From the NCBI GenBank assembly GCA_035256085.1, contig DATEYP010000202.1:1-6382 (forward strand): DNA of 6,382 bases, written 5' to 3'. A model generated the notes under the pieces. The model did no database searches. It was not told the origin of the DNA and saw nothing but the letters and a program-made list of their open reading frames with translations. The position numbers and the translations under genes were made by a program. Below, piece after piece: positions 5,807-6,382 of this stretch. The first letter of the stretch is position 1. Every line of letters begins with the position of its first letter. The DNA comes from UBA6901 sp035256085. GTDB taxonomy: Bacteria; Pseudomonadota; Gammaproteobacteria; Acidiferrobacterales; UBA6901.

Positions 5807-6382
5807 TCAGGCCAGGCCCGGGTTGCCGGCCACGCCCTTGATCTTCGGTGTATTCGGCTTTGTGGCCTTGATGGTTTTCTTGTGGCGCATGTATTCGGCC
5901 ACCACGTCCCAGATTGGTTTATTGCCGACCGGGTTCTGCTCGACGCTTGCCCAGCCGGCGACCAGATAGGTCTTCGTCGGGTTGAGCGCCTGGCCGCCCA
6001 CTTCCATGTCGGTGATGCGCTTGCCGATTTTCTGTGTCGGGTCGATGGTGTACTTGAGCCCGCCGATACGCACCATGTCGCCGCCCTGCTGGTAATACGG
6101 GTCTTCGTGGAACAGGTTGTCGGCGATGTCCTCGAGGATGGTCTTGATCTGCTCGCCGCTGCGCTCGTTGAGTGTGGCGGTCGCGTAGGTGATGGCCGTC
6201 TGGTCCATGAGGTGTTCCATGGTGATGGTGTCACCCGGCAGCAGCGACGTGCCCCAGCGGAAGCCGGGCGAGAACGCGATATCCGCGCCCTGCACCTCGA
6301 GCATGGCGTCCACGATCAGCTGGTCGAAGGTGCCGTTGAAGCTGCCGCGCCGGTAGAGCGTGCCCTCGGTGACCGCGAGCTT
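5807..6382 (-). CDS. soxB: Thiosulfohydrolase SoxB, C-terminal part (cut by window edge)
   Basis: SoxB is a periplasmic dimanganese enzyme that hydrolytically releases sulfate from the cysteine-bound S-thiosulfonate on the SoxYZ carrier during thiosulfate oxidation. The last 191 residues are present, about one third of the usual length near 560; the metallophosphoesterase half with the metal ligands lies beyond 6382. The visible part is the 5'-nucleotidase-type C-terminal domain. It has SoxB-specific blocks: LYRRGSFNGTFDQL, SPGFRWGTSLLPG, ITMEHLMDQTAITY, IKTILEDIADNLF and DPYYQQGGDMVRIGG. A Lys/Thr/Pro-rich tail ends in NPGLA, as in other SoxB proteins. The frame is open to the window edge, so the GTG at 6313 is internal and not the start. 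A terminator hairpin follows at 5764-5785, so soxB is the last gene of its transcript. The blocks favour SoxB over a generic UshA-type 5'-nucleotidase. Confidence 0.92.
   Translation of the reverse strand, partial: KLAVTEGTLYRRGSFNGTFDQLIVDAMLEVQGADIAFSPGFRWGTSLLPGDTITMEHLMDQTAITYATATLNERSGEQIKTILEDIADNLFHEDPYYQQGGDMVRIGGLKYTIDPTQKIGKRITDMEVGGQALNPTKTYLVAGWASVEQNPVGNKPIWDVVAEYMRHKKTIKATKPNTPKIKGVAGNPGLA

Noticed and set aside
6234..6313. GTG at 6313 as the start of a short 168-residue protein.
   Set aside because: Homologous SoxB sequence continues in frame through 6382, so the gene is cut by the window and the GTG is internal.

Overview
The window looks like a chromosomal stretch from a GC-rich, sulfur-oxidizing, CO2-fixing proteobacterium. 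The two strongest indicators are phosphoribulokinase (a marker enzyme of the Calvin cycle) and the C-terminal third of SoxB (the thiosulfohydrolase of the periplasmic Sox pathway). The prk is the short, roughly 290-residue proteobacterial type, and htpX and thpR are typical of Gamma- and Betaproteobacteria. A gammaproteobacterial chemolithoautotroph is the likeliest host, but I cannot name a genus from the sequence.

Layout. Positions 1-2640 hold three genes on the minus strand, read in the order CBS-domain protein, prk, ppsA; ppsA runs off the left edge. They are separated by about 200 and 270 bp, so they are probably not one tight operon. An AT-rich stretch with LysR-type dyads (about 2095-2128) and a near-perfect 29-nt palindrome lie upstream of prk. 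A 133-bp divergent region (2641-2773) carries two copies of a small hairpin repeat. It separates the CBS gene from a plus-strand gene for a secreted PQQ-dependent sugar dehydrogenase-like protein. Next on the plus strand are htpX (membrane zinc protease), preceded by a good heat-shock-type promoter candidate, and thpR (RNA 2',3'-cyclic phosphodiesterase). From 5521 to 5806 there is no gene: it holds a REP-like palindrome with a tandemly duplicated arm, a 122-bp element bounded by 21-bp inverted repeats, and a terminator hairpin. soxB then enters from the right on the minus strand, convergent with thpR.

How the genes fit together. prk makes ribulose 1,5-bisphosphate for CO2 fixation. ppsA converts pyruvate to phosphoenolpyruvate for gluconeogenic use of fixed carbon. 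SoxB belongs to the thiosulfate oxidation that would supply electrons. The CBS protein may sense adenine nucleotides, but that is inference. htpX and thpR are housekeeping quality-control and RNA-processing genes.

I see no new defence, mobile or biosynthetic system. The most interesting signals are non-coding. They are a textbook intrinsic terminator embedded in the first codons of thpR (its U-tract encodes the conserved Leu-Phe-Phe), a sigma-32-like promoter at htpX, paired hairpin repeats whose sequence differences preserve base pairing, and the prk upstream structures.
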